Source: CAVQKZ01 sp963837325 (GTDB lineage Bacteria > Actinomycetota > Actinomycetes > Mycobacteriales > Jatrophihabitantaceae). From it: DNA of 64,000 nucleotides. The first letter of the stretch is position 1. Each line of letters starts with the position of its first letter. The translations under genes and the position numbers were made by a program. The notes under the pieces are model-generated. The model saw only the letters and a list, made by a program, of their open reading frames with translations, made no database searches and was not told where the DNA came from. The stretch lies in the NCBI GenBank assembly GCA_963837325.1, contig CAWIMV010000002.1, forward strand, positions 1,302,001 through 1,366,000. The letters are read 5' to 3'. Shown piece after piece: positions 34,895 to 43,519 of this stretch.

Positions 34895-36082
34895 TCAGCG
34901 GGCACCGAGGAGGTGCTCGATCGCCAGCTGGTTGAGGCGGACGAAGCCGTACCCGCGCTCGCCCGCGGCCACCGGGTCGTAGTCCTCGAACGCGCTGCGG
35001 TCGGCGAGCAGCCCGTGCACGTCCTCGCCCGGGTCGAGGGTGGGAGTGGCGAGTGCGGCCACGCCGCCCTGCTCCCACGCCGCCTGAACCTCGGGATCGG
35101 CCCGGAAGGCCGCGGCCCGTTCCTTCAGCAGCAGGTAGGTGCTCATATTCGCCGCCGCCGACTGCCACACGCCCTCGATGTTCTCGGTGCGGGCGGGTTT
35201 GTAGTCGAAGTGCCGCGGGCCGTCGTAAACCGGGCCGCCGCCCTGCGGGCCGTGCTCGAGCAGGTCGACGAGGAAGAACGCGTTGAGCAGGTCGCCGTGC
35301 CCGAACACGAGGTCCTGGTCGAACTTCGGACCGCGCTGGCCGTTGAGGTCGAGGTGGAACAGCTTGCCGGCCCACAGGGCCTGGGCGATGCCGGCCACGT
35401 AGTTCAAGCCGGCCATCTGCTCGTGTCCGACCTCGGGATTGATGCCGACCATGTCGCGGTGCTCGAGCTGCTCGATGAACGCGAGTGCGTGCCCGAGTGT
35501 GGGCAGCAGGATGTCGCCGCGGGGCTCGTTCGGCTTGGGCTCGATCGCGAACCGCAGGCCGTAGCCCTTTTCCTTGACGTAGCCGGCCAGCAGGTCGATG
35601 CCCTCGCGGTAGCGATCGAGGGCGGCGTACACGTCCTTGGCGCCGTCGGACTCCGAGCCTTCGCGCCCGCCCCAGAACACATAGGTCGAGGCGCCGAGCT
35701 CGGCGGCCAGGTCGATGTTGCGCAGTACCTTGCGCAGCGCGTAGCGGCGCACGCCGCGGTCATTGCTGGTGAACCCGCCGTCCTTGAACACCGGGTGCTT
35801 GAAGAGGTTGGTCGTCATCATCGGCACGACCAGGCCTGTCTCGGCCAGGGCGTCCTTGAACCGGGCGATGTGCTTGTCGCGCTCGTCGCTGGACGAACCG
35901 AACGGGATCAGATCGTCATCATGGAACGTGACGCCCCAGGCGCCGAGCTCGGCCAGCCGGTGGACCGACTCGACCGGGTCGAGGGCGGGGCGGGTGGGGT
36001 CGCCGAAGGGGTCGAGGGCCGGCCAGCCCACCGTCCAGAGACCGAAGCTGAACCTGTCCGACTTCTGCGGCTGCGGAGCCAT
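34895..36082 (-). CDS. xylA: Xylose isomerase
   Basis: Converts D-xylose to D-xylulose using two divalent cations. With ATG 36082 the 395-residue protein aligns in numbering with class I actinobacterial enzymes: His54 in TFHDDDLIP, Glu181 and Lys183 in AIEPKPNEP, Glu217 and His220 in NPEVGHEQ, and Trp/Phe pocket residues in FGLWTVGWP. An upstream ATG at 36103 would add seven residues; the internal start is preferred because of a purine-rich AAAGGGTGG and the numbering fit. First gene of xylA-xylB-ROK. Confidence 0.96.
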   Translation of the reverse strand: MAPQPQKSDRFSFGLWTVGWPALDPFGDPTRPALDPVESVHRLAELGAWGVTFHDDDLIPFGSSSDERDKHIARFKDALAETGLVVPMMTTNLFKHPVFKDGGFTSNDRGVRRYALRKVLRNIDLAAELGASTYVFWGGREGSESDGAKDVYAALDRYREGIDLLAGYVKEKGYGLRFAIEPKPNEPRGDILLPTLGHALAFIEQLEHRDMVGINPEVGHEQMAGLNYVAGIAQALWAGKLFHLDLNGQRGPKFDQDLVFGHGDLLNAFFLVDLLEHGPQGGGPVYDGPRHFDYKPARTENIEGVWQSAAANMSTYLLLKERAAAFRADPEVQAAWEQGGVAALATPTLDPGEDVHGLLADRSAFEDYDPVAAGERGYGFVRLNQLAIEHLLGAR

Positions 36083-36114
36083 AGCGACCACCCTTTTGCT
36101 CATCCACTGGACTA

Positions 36115-36134
36115 AATCGGACCTTACCCCGATT
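36115..36134. promoter_or_regulatory. Possible xylA operator
   Basis: AATCGG and CCGATT form a perfect 6-bp inverted repeat separated by 8 bases, 33 bases upstream of the xylA start. On the minus strand the spacer contains TAAGGT, a possible -10 box, so binding here would block xylA transcription. Candidate site for the ROK protein; low to moderate confidence. Confidence 0.35.
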
Positions 36135-36208
36135 GGCCGTCGCTGGGGAGTCCGGGTTGCCGCCGCCGGGTGAGCGAAGCTCGTTCGCTGCCTCTGGACC
36201 AGGCCGGG

Positions 36209-37105
36209 CTAATGCTGCCGACCGGCGTTGGTGGTTACCGTTGTGACTGCTCCGGCGGTCACCCCCCACTTGCGCAGGACGGCGTGATATCGGCCGTCCT
36301 TGATCAGCCGACCCAGTGCCCGCGCGACCGTGTCGCGCAGCTGCGGCTCGTCCTTGGCCACGCCGATGCCGTACGGGCCGGGCTCGTACTGCGCGGTGGA
36401 CGCGAGTTGGTAGAAGGCGCTGGTGCGGGTATCGGTGACGAGGGCGGCGGCCGGTGGGTAGTCGTTGAGGGTGGCGTCAGCCCGTCCGGTCCGAAGCTGG
36501 ACGAGCGCATCGGTGTTGGTCTTGAAGAAGTGCACGGTGATCGGTCGGCCGGCGCAATTGCGTTGCGCCCGGGCGACGAGATCGACCTGCACGGTGCCGG
36601 TTTGCAGCGCCACGACGTGACCGCACAGGCTGCTGAGGTCACCGAGTCCGGCTGGGTTGCCGCGCTGCACCACGATTGCCGAGCCGGCCGAGAAGTAGTC
36701 GACGAAATCCAGCTTCTTCTCCCGCTCCAGCGTGTCGGTCATCGCGCTGATCACCAGGTCGGCCCGGTGGCTGCTGACCAGCGTGGGCAACGTGGTGAAG
36801 GCGCGGTTGGTGAAGACGACCTTGACGCCGAGCAGGTCGCCCAGCACCACGCCAAGGTCGGGCTCGAAGCCAATGATCGTGCGCCCGTCCGGCGCGTACG
36901 AGGACGCGGGCGCGTACGACGCCTCGGTGACGACCCGCAGCACACCCCTCGTGCGGATCGCGCTCGGCAGGGCGTTGTGCAGTTGCGGGTCTGCCTTCAG
37001 TGCCGACATGGACTTCGGTTTGGCCGGCGACTTGTCGGCACAGCCGGCGACGGTGACGCCCATGAGGGCAATCGCGAGGCAGGCCAGGGCGGGGCGTCTG
37101 TTCAT
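36209..37105 (-). CDS. Amino-acid-type solute-binding lipoprotein coupled to a GGDEF-EAL gene
   Basis: Family 3 periplasmic-binding-like protein, 298 residues. Lipobox VAGC with Cys22. Binding fold features: IRTRGVLRVVTEASYAPASSY, GFEPDLGVVLGDLLGVKVVF, DLVISAMTDTLEREKKLDFVDYF, then GTVQVDLVARAQRNC. No ABC permease or ATPase lies nearby; instead the gene overlaps by four bases (ATGA) the upstream GGDEF-EAL gene. This suggests a ligand sensor that signals through the membrane protein rather than a transporter component. Ligand likely a small amino acid or amine, by family only. Confidence 0.88.
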   Translation of the reverse strand: MNRRPALACLAIALMGVTVAGCADKSPAKPKSMSALKADPQLHNALPSAIRTRGVLRVVTEASYAPASSYAPDGRTIIGFEPDLGVVLGDLLGVKVVFTNRAFTTLPTLVSSHRADLVISAMTDTLEREKKLDFVDYFSAGSAIVVQRGNPAGLGDLSSLCGHVVALQTGTVQVDLVARAQRNCAGRPITVHFFKTNTDALVQLRTGRADATLNDYPPAAALVTDTRTSAFYQLASTAQYEPGPYGIGVAKDEPQLRDTVARALGRLIKDGRYHAVLRKWGVTAGAVTTVTTNAGRQH

Positions 37106-39111
37106 GATCGGCTCACTGTCGGTAGAGGGATGATGGGACTGGGATCGGTTGGCGTCAGCACGGTCAACTCGGCCGGCTCGGGCATCAGTTCCGGCCACGG
37201 TGCCGGTCGGGCGAAGTAGTAGCCCTGCGCGGAATCGCAGCCGGCTGCTTGCAGCCACTGCGCGGCGACTTCCGATTCGACGCCCTCGGCGGTCACCGTG
37301 CAGCCCAGCCCGTGACTGAGTCCGATGATCGCCAGCACGATGGATCGGTCCTGGCCGGACGTGATCAGGTCGGTGACGAACGCTTGGTCGATCTTGACTT
37401 CGTCCACCACGAGGGTGCGCAGTTGCCACAGGCCGGTATAGCCGGTGCCGAAGTCGTCGATCGAGATCGCGATTCCCGCGTTGCTCAGCGCCGTGACGGA
37501 CGCCGACGCCGCCTCGGGATTCGCGGCCAGCGCGGTTTCGGTCACTTCGAGACACAACCGTCGCGGGTCGCTGCCGGTGAGGGCGAGGATGCCCATCACG
37601 CGATCGGCGAATGTGGGCGAACTGAGGTTTCGGGTCGAGACGTTGACCGACACGCGCCAGTCGACGCCTCTGGCGAGCCATTCGTGCTGGTCGGTCAGCG
37701 CCCGGTTGAGCACCCAGTCGGTGAGCGGTTCGATGAGCCCGGATTCCTCCGCGGCCGGTACGAACTCGATCGGCGAGAGCAGTCCACGCCGAGGGTGCTG
37801 CCAGCGCGCGAGGGCCTCGACGCCGACGACGGCGCCAGTCACCAGGTCGACCTGGGGTTGGTAGTGCAGCACCAGTTCGTCGCGCGTCAGCGCCTGGCGC
37901 AGTTCGCCTTGGATGATCAGGCCCGGGCGCTGTTGCTGATCGCTGCTCGGCTCGTAGACGACGATGCTCGCTGCACCGCGTTTGCCCTGGTACATGGCGG
38001 CGTCGGCCCGTCGCAGCAACTGCTCGACGCTCGCGCCGTGCTTCGGGTACATGGCGATGCCGAAGCGGGCCTCGACCCGCAAGCTCACCGACTCGATGAC
38101 GATCTCCTCGGCCAGCACTGCCCGAATGTTCTCGATCAACGCGACCGCGTCGTCCGGAGCGGAGACGCCAGGCAACAGCAGCCCGAACTCGTCGCCGCCG
38201 AGGCGGGCCACCGTGTCGTCGGTGCGCACCGATCCGCTCAGGCGATCAGCGACCACCTGCAGCAGCGCGTCGCCGGCGTGATGACCCAGCGTGTCGTTGA
38301 CGTCCTTGAAGTGATCCAGGTCGATCAGCACGAGCGCGCCGACTTCGCCGCGCTCGGCCCGGCGCATCGCAGCGTCGGCGCGCGTCCGGAACCACTCCCG
38401 GTTCGGCAGGCGGGTCAAGGAGTCGTGCAGGGCCTGATGGTGCCGCTCGGCCGCGTGCCGACGCAGGCGTCGGGTGGTCGACCACGAGATCAGGGCGAGG
38501 ATGAGGTACATGGCGCCCAGCCCGATGGCTAAGCGCAGGTAGGTCCGGTAGAGCTGGTCGTGAATCTTGTGGGCGATCGCCGCGTACGGCAGGTAGATCT
38601 CCAGGATGCCGGTGGCCTCGCCCGAGCTGTTGGGCACGATCGGCTCGAGGATGCGGATGACCTCGGCCGAGCGGTCAGAGGGGTCTTGCACCACGGCCAC
38701 ACTTGCGCGGCCATTGGCGGCGCTGCGGAACGCCGGGTCGCTGGCCGGCACCGCGTCGGCGCCGCCGGAACCGTCGTCGGAGAACACGACATTGCCGCTG
38801 AAGCTGCGCAGCCGCAGCCGGCGCACCGAGCCGGAGAAAATCGCCAGGTCGGTGGCCTGCCGCACATCAGCCAGCTCGGCCGGATTCAGACCCGAGGCGA
38901 GGTCGGCAGTACCGACCGCAGGCGCGATGGCGGTCTGCTCGATGACGGCAGCCTGGTCGCGCCCCTGGTCCAGACCGAGCGCTTTGCCGGTGTGTTCGTC
39001 GTTGCGGGCCAGGACGAAGCCGAGCACCAGGACCAGGAGCAAGCTGGGCCCGGCGTACATCAGGAACAGGCGGCCGCCGACGACGCTGCCCTCTGATCTA
39101 TCCCGGCCCAT
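37102..39111 (-). CDS. Transmembrane GGDEF-EAL cyclic-di-GMP protein
   Basis: 669 residues. One N-terminal membrane helix, an extracytoplasmic sensor of about 140 residues, a second helix (LRLAIGLGAMYLILALISW), then GGDEF and EAL domains. The cyclase site GGDEF is intact and an RxxD inhibitory site (RTDD) lies five residues before it. The phosphodiesterase motifs VGVEALARWQHP, EVTETAL, DDFGTGYTG and the EGVE loop are all intact, so it may be bifunctional. Start is uncertain: ATG 39111 has GGGGCGG upstream, ATG 39189 would add 26 residues. Coupled to the solute-binding lipoprotein and divergent from the Tad operon. Confidence 0.9.
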   Translation of the reverse strand: MGRDRSEGSVVGGRLFLMYAGPSLLLVLVLGFVLARNDEHTGKALGLDQGRDQAAVIEQTAIAPAVGTADLASGLNPAELADVRQATDLAIFSGSVRRLRLRSFSGNVVFSDDGSGGADAVPASDPAFRSAANGRASVAVVQDPSDRSAEVIRILEPIVPNSSGEATGILEIYLPYAAIAHKIHDQLYRTYLRLAIGLGAMYLILALISWSTTRRLRRHAAERHHQALHDSLTRLPNREWFRTRADAAMRRAERGEVGALVLIDLDHFKDVNDTLGHHAGDALLQVVADRLSGSVRTDDTVARLGGDEFGLLLPGVSAPDDAVALIENIRAVLAEEIVIESVSLRVEARFGIAMYPKHGASVEQLLRRADAAMYQGKRGAASIVVYEPSSDQQQRPGLIIQGELRQALTRDELVLHYQPQVDLVTGAVVGVEALARWQHPRRGLLSPIEFVPAAEESGLIEPLTDWVLNRALTDQHEWLARGVDWRVSVNVSTRNLSSPTFADRVMGILALTGSDPRRLCLEVTETALAANPEAASASVTALSNAGIAISIDDFGTGYTGLWQLRTLVVDEVKIDQAFVTDLITSGQDRSIVLAIIGLSHGLGCTVTAEGVESEVAAQWLQAAGCDSAQGYYFARPAPWPELMPEPAELTVLTPTDPSPIIPLPTVSRS

Positions 39112-39297
39112 ACCGCCCCATCGGCTCCGCGGGGCGGAACTCAAGGATCTGGCTGGTTGCTGGGACGGATGTGGCGGGCGATAGCTCATGAGGTGGCCCC
39201 GGAGACCGGTGATCCCCAGCCGGCGGACAACCAGTTTCATTCTGCGCATATCGCCCGTACTCTCTCGGCGAGTCACCGCGCGTCGGGGGAGGCGGCC

Positions 39298-40560
39298 ATG
39301 GCGACGGCACGGGCAATCGTCGAGGGCGAGGTCCGCGAACTCGTGCGCCGGCGCGGTATCGACCCGGTGGCCGAGCCCGACGCCGTCGCCGCATTGATCG
39401 ACGAGGTGGTCTCTGACTACCTCGACCGCGCGGTCACCTCGCAGCTGCCGCCGCTGGGCGAGACCGCACCGGTGGCGCGGGCCGTGCTCGATGCCGTGGC
39501 CGGCTTCGGTCCGCTGCAGCCGTTCCTCGACGATCCGACAGTCGAGGAGATCTGGATCAACGAACCCGGCCGGGTGTTCATCGCCCGCCGGGGCCGCTCG
39601 GAACTGACGACGTTGATCCTCACCGCTGAACAGGTCGCCGATCTCGTCGAGCGGATGCTGCGCACGTCGGGCCGGCGCATCGACCTGAGCACACCGTTCG
39701 TCGACGCCATGCTTCCGGACGGATCTCGGCTGCACGTCGTAATCCCGAACATCACGCGGCGCGACTGGGCGGTGAACATCCGCAAGTTCCTGTTGAGCCT
39801 GAACACCATCGACGAGTTGGTCGGCGTCGGCTCGATCACCGAGCAGGCGGCGCGGTTCCTCGAGGCTTCCGTGGCCGCCGGGCTGAACATCCTGATCGCG
39901 GGCGGAACGCAGACGGGCAAGACCACGTTGCTGAACGCGCTGTGCGGCGCCATCCCCGCCCGCGAGCGCGTGATCACCGTCGAAGAGGTCTTTGAGCTGC
40001 AGGTGCGCCTGCCCGACGTCGTGGCCATGCAGACCCGGCAGGCAAACCTCGAAGGCTCCGGCGAGATCCCATTGCGGCGCCTGGTCAAGGAAGCGCTGCG
40101 GATGCGGCCGGCGCGGTTGATCGTCGGCGAGGTGCGGCAAGAGGAATGCCTCGACCTGTTGATCGCGCTGAACAGCGGAGTGCCCGGGATGTGCACGGTC
40201 CACGCCAACTCCGCGCGCGAGGCGCTGGTCAAGATGTGCACGCTGCCGCTGTTGGCGGGAGACAACGTCTCGGCGGCATTCGTCGGGCCGACCGTGGCCG
40301 CGTCGGTCGACCTGGTCGTGCACCTGGGCCTGGACGCCAGCGGGCAGCGGCGGGTGCGCGAGATCGTCGGCGTCACCGGACGCCTGGAGGGCGAGGTCAT
40401 CGAGACCAGCGACGTTTTCAGCTCGGCCAACGGACGCCTGCAACGCGGGGACGGGTACCCGCCGCATCCCGAGCGCTATCAGGCCGCGGGCATCGACCTG
40501 ATTAACGCGCTTGGGCACCGCAACGAAGGTGCCGGTGTGCACGTGGTACGGGAGGCCTGA
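39298..40560 (+). CDS. tadA: Tad/Flp pilus assembly ATPase TadA (CpaF family)
   Basis: Hexameric secretion ATPase that powers pilus assembly, 420 residues. N-terminal domain includes LDAVAGFGPLQPFLDDPTVEEIWINEPGRVF-type signature; Walker A GGTQTGKTTLL at about 200-210; Asp/His boxes ITVEEVFELQ and MCTVHANSA; Walker B ARLIVGEVRQEE. ATG 39298 is fixed by a strong GGGGGAGG. Opens a tadA-B-C-pilin operon. The usual upstream tadZ is missing. Confidence 0.93.
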   Translation: MATARAIVEGEVRELVRRRGIDPVAEPDAVAALIDEVVSDYLDRAVTSQLPPLGETAPVARAVLDAVAGFGPLQPFLDDPTVEEIWINEPGRVFIARRGRSELTTLILTAEQVADLVERMLRTSGRRIDLSTPFVDAMLPDGSRLHVVIPNITRRDWAVNIRKFLLSLNTIDELVGVGSITEQAARFLEASVAAGLNILIAGGTQTGKTTLLNALCGAIPARERVITVEEVFELQVRLPDVVAMQTRQANLEGSGEIPLRRLVKEALRMRPARLIVGEVRQEECLDLLIALNSGVPGMCTVHANSAREALVKMCTLPLLAGDNVSAAFVGPTVAASVDLVVHLGLDASGQRRVREIVGVTGRLEGEVIETSDVFSSANGRLQRGDGYPPHPERYQAAGIDLINALGHRNEGAGVHVVREA

Positions 40561-41421
40561 GTGGGCGCACTGTTGGGACTGCTGCTCGGCGCCGGTCTGT
40601 TGTTGATCTGGCGAAGCGGCCCGCGCTCGCCTCAGCGCAGCGTTGCGTCGGCTTCGGGCTGGCTGGCCCGCCGCACCGACCTGCTTCGCCAAGCCGGGGT
40701 CGACGGCGTCGGTCCGGGCCAGTTGCTCGCCGCCCAGGTGTTGAGCGCGCTGGCCGGGTTCGTCCTCGTCGTCCTGATCACGGCGACGATCGCGGTGGCG
40801 GTGTGCTTCGCCGGGTTCGGTTTCTTCGCGCCGGTCGTCATCCTGCGGCGGATGCGCCACCGCCGGCAGGTTGCGCTGCGCGAACTGTGGCCCGAGGCCG
40901 TCGACAACCTCGCTTCCGCGGTGCGGGCCGGCATGTCGCTGCCGGAGGGCTTGGCCGCGTTGGCGGTGCGCGGTCCGGCTGAACTGCGCCCGGCGTTCGG
41001 ACGGTTCGGGGCCGCCTACCGGGCGAGCGGGCGCTTCGGCGAATGTCTCGACGCGTTGAAGCACGATCTGGCCGACCCGGTAGGGGACCGGGTCTGCGAG
41101 ACGATGCGGGTCGCGCGCGAGGTGGGTGGCAGCGACCTCGGCACGGTGCTGCGGACGCTGTCGGAGCTACTGCGCTCCGACGCCCGCACCCGGTCGGAAC
41201 TGGAGACCCGGCAGGGCTGGGTCGTGAACGCGGCTCGGCTCGCGGTGGCCGCACCCTGGCTGGTACTGCTGCTGCTCGGCACCCAGTCGGGCACCGTGCA
41301 GGCTTACGACTCGGCCCGTGGCAGCCTGCTGCTCGCGATCGGAGCCGGCGTGTGCGTCGTCGCATACCGGATCATGCTGCGCATCGCCCGGTTGCCGGAA
41401 AATCAGCGGGTGCTGCGATGA
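40561..41421 (+). CDS. tadB: Tad pilus inner-membrane platform protein TadB
   Basis: Type II secretion F-domain protein, 286 residues, with helices at the N-terminus, about 60-100 and at the C-terminus. The F domain carries WPEAVDNLASAVRAGMSLPEGLAAL and TMRVAREVGGSDLGTVLRTLSELLR. GTG start immediately after the tadA stop. Overlaps tadC by four bases. Confidence 0.9.
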   Translation: MGALLGLLLGAGLLLIWRSGPRSPQRSVASASGWLARRTDLLRQAGVDGVGPGQLLAAQVLSALAGFVLVVLITATIAVAVCFAGFGFFAPVVILRRMRHRRQVALRELWPEAVDNLASAVRAGMSLPEGLAALAVRGPAELRPAFGRFGAAYRASGRFGECLDALKHDLADPVGDRVCETMRVAREVGGSDLGTVLRTLSELLRSDARTRSELETRQGWVVNAARLAVAAPWLVLLLLGTQSGTVQAYDSARGSLLLAIGAGVCVVAYRIMLRIARLPENQRVLR

Positions 41422-42362
41422 CGTCGTGGATCGTCGGCGCCGGAATCGGCGGCCTCGCTGCGGTCGGTGTGGTGCTGGCCGTGCGGGCCGCCCCGCCGAT
41501 GCGCCCCGTCCGGCTCGCTGATCGGATCGCGCCGTATCTCAACGACGCCGCGCCGCCGTCGAAGCTCCTGGCCCGCCCCTCGGCCGCGGCCACCCCGTTC
41601 GCCGTCGCTCGCCGGTTGTTCGGTCCGGCCCTCGGCGATGCCGTCAGCTTTCTGGACCGTTTGGTCGGCGGCGCGACGTCGGTCCGCCGCCGGCTGCGGG
41701 GGCTCGGCAACGGATCGACCGTCGAGGACTTTCGCATCGAGCAGGTCGTCTGGGGCGTCGTCGCCATGGTGGCGGCGGTGTTGGTCGTTGGCGCGGGCGG
41801 CTGGCTGCACGGTCGGGTCGACGTCGTTCTCGTCGGCGCCGCGGCGTGCGCCGGCCTCGTCGGCGGCGTACTCGGCCGCGACTGGTGGCTGTCGCGGCAA
41901 CTCGAGCGGCGCGAGCAGGCGATGTTGGCCGAGTTCCCGGTAGTGGCCGATCTGCTCGCGTTGTCGGTTGTCGCCGGTGAGGCACCGGCCGCAGCGTTGC
42001 AGCGGGTCTGTCGGCTTACCGGCGGAGAACTGGCCCGAGACCTCGAAGGCGCCCTTGCCCGCGCGCGGGCCGGGCAGCCGATCGTCGCCGCCCTCAGCGA
42101 CCTGGCCGAGCGCACGACGCTCGAGGTTTTCGCCCGCTTCCTGCAGGGATTCGTCGTTGCGCTCGAGCGCGGCACACCGCTCGCCGACGTGCTCCGGGCT
42201 CAGGCCGTCGATGTCCGCGAGGCCGGCAAACGAGCGTTGCTCGAGGCGGGCGGGCGCAAGGAGATCTCGATGATGGTGCCGGTCGTCTTCCTGATCCTGC
42301 CTGTGACGGTTCTGTTCGCGCTGTACCCGGGCCTGGTGACGCTGACGTCGCTGGCCCGCTGA
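41418..42362 (+). CDS. tadC: Tad pilus inner-membrane platform protein TadC
   Basis: Second F-domain platform protein, 314 residues. Helices near the N-terminus and about 112-155; F domain with EFPVVADLLALSVVAGEAPAAALQRV and ERTTLEVFARFLQGFVVALERGTPLADVLR, ending in a membrane hairpin (MMVPVVFLILPVTVLFALYPG). Coupled to tadB. Confidence 0.9.
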   Translation: MTSWIVGAGIGGLAAVGVVLAVRAAPPMRPVRLADRIAPYLNDAAPPSKLLARPSAAATPFAVARRLFGPALGDAVSFLDRLVGGATSVRRRLRGLGNGSTVEDFRIEQVVWGVVAMVAAVLVVGAGGWLHGRVDVVLVGAAACAGLVGGVLGRDWWLSRQLERREQAMLAEFPVVADLLALSVVAGEAPAAALQRVCRLTGGELARDLEGALARARAGQPIVAALSDLAERTTLEVFARFLQGFVVALERGTPLADVLRAQAVDVREAGKRALLEAGGRKEISMMVPVVFLILPVTVLFALYPGLVTLTSLAR

Positions 42363-42386
42363 CGTAAGCAAAGGAGGAGCAAGACG

Positions 42387-42593
42387 ATGGTGGAGCTGGA
42401 GTTTCTGGCTGCGTTCGTGGCGCGGACGTGGACGCGAGGCCGGGGCCAGGACCCGGAGCGGGGCGACGTTCCCGGTTGGGTCATGGTGACCGTGATGTCG
42501 GCGATCCTGGTCGTGGCGATCCTGGGGGTGTTCGAGCCGCAGATCAAGACGGCGATCGGCAATGCCCTCGATTCGGTCACGAACAGCAAATAG
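42387..42593 (+). CDS. Small Flp-like pilin / membrane protein of the Tad locus
   Basis: 68-residue product with a charged N-terminus (RTWTRGRGQDPERGDVPG) and one hydrophobic helix (WVMVTVMSAILVVAILGVF) plus a short C-terminal tail. Position directly after tadC and AAAGGAGGAG ribosome site indicate high translation, as for a major pilin. It lacks the canonical Gly-xxxx-Glu-Tyr Flp processing site, so it may be an atypical Flp or an accessory membrane protein. Confidence 0.7.
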   Translation: MVELEFLAAFVARTWTRGRGQDPERGDVPGWVMVTVMSAILVVAILGVFEPQIKTAIGNALDSVTNSK

Positions 42594-42596
42594 CCG

Positions 42597-43040
42597 GTGT
42601 CCCGACCGCTGCTGATGCGCCAGCGGATGGGCCGGCCCGGCGTGGCGGGGGCGGGCGACCGGGGCGCGGCCGTCGTCGACTTCGTGCTGATTGCCGTGCT
42701 GCTCGTGTTCCTGCTCTTCGCCGTGCTGCAGGTGGCGGTGTACTTCTACGCCCGCAACATCGTCGCGGCGTCGACGGCTGATGCCGCGCGCTATGCAGCC
42801 AACGCGGGCGTCGACCCGAGTCAGGGCGGACCGCGGGCCCTCGAGCTGATCGGCAAAGGGCTGGGCAGCGGGCAAGCGGCGCGGTTCTCCTGCCGGGGCA
42901 GCACGGCGATCGACGCGGCCTCCGGCCTGGCCGTGGCCACGGTGCATTGCCGCGGACGGCTCAAGCTGGTCTTCCTGCCGCTCGGCGTACCGCTGCGCAT
43001 CGACGTCACGTCCTCTTCGCTCAAGGAGGCCGGGCCGTGA
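42597..43040 (+). CDS. TadE-like pseudopilin
   Basis: 147-residue minor pilin-like protein. The processing motif reads DRGAAVVDFVLIAVLLVFLLF, with Asp at the +5 position that is usually Glu, then a hydrophobic helix. C-terminal domain has a Cys pair (FSCRG, VHCRG) that could form a disulfide. GTG start three bases after the small pilin stop. Confidence 0.82.
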   Translation: MSRPLLMRQRMGRPGVAGAGDRGAAVVDFVLIAVLLVFLLFAVLQVAVYFYARNIVAASTADAARYAANAGVDPSQGGPRALELIGKGLGSGQAARFSCRGSTAIDAASGLAVATVHCRGRLKLVFLPLGVPLRIDVTSSSLKEAGP

Positions 43041-43519
43041 GCGCAACGGATCGGCTGCGATCCGTTCGCGGCGACCGGAGCGGGGACGCCGGCAGCGCGA
43101 TCATCGAGTTCGTCTTCGTCGCCGTGATCGTGATGGTGCCGCTGGTCTATCTGGTCGTCGCCGTTGCCGCGGTGCAGCGCAGCCAACTCGGCGTGGCGCA
43201 GGCGGCGCGAGAGGCCGGCCGAGCCTTCGCGACCAGCAGCGGACCGGCCGAGGCACAGGTGCGGGTTGCCGCAGCGGTCCGGCTGGCCCTGTCGGCCCAG
43301 GGGCTGCCCGACGACGCGGCCGTGCGGTACGTCGCCTACGGCTCGGACTGCTCAGCCGGCCCTATCACGCCCCGGGTGGCACCGGGCGCGCGGTTCACGG
43401 TGTGCGTCATCCGGCACAGCGCGCTGCCGGGCGTTCCCTCGGTGCTGGCCGGGCGCGGCGTCACGTCCATCGGCAAGTACTCGGTGCACATCGACGACTT
43501 CAGATCCGTGACGTCGTGA
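43037..43519 (+). CDS. TadE/TadF-like pseudopilin
   Basis: 160 residues. Canonical class III processing motif GDAGSAIIEFVFVAVIV (Glu at +5), helix, then a soluble domain with two Cys (SDCSAG, TVCVIR). GTG start with AAGGAGG, overlapping the previous gene by four bases. Confidence 0.82.
   Translation: MSATDRLRSVRGDRSGDAGSAIIEFVFVAVIVMVPLVYLVVAVAAVQRSQLGVAQAAREAGRAFATSSGPAEAQVRVAAAVRLALSAQGLPDDAAVRYVAYGSDCSAGPITPRVAPGARFTVCVIRHSALPGVPSVLAGRGVTSIGKYSVHIDDFRSVTS

Noticed and set aside
36209..37105. Binding lipoprotein as the xylose importer component
   Set aside because: It is a family-3 amino-acid-type binding protein, coupled to a GGDEF-EAL gene and separated from xylA by its own gene end, so a role in sugar uptake is unlikely.
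37102..41064. Very long minus-strand ORF (1320 codons) covering tadA and part of tadB
   Set aside because: Only the part up to about 39111-39189 shows GGDEF-EAL and membrane features. The rest is an antisense shadow of tadA, common in high-GC DNA.
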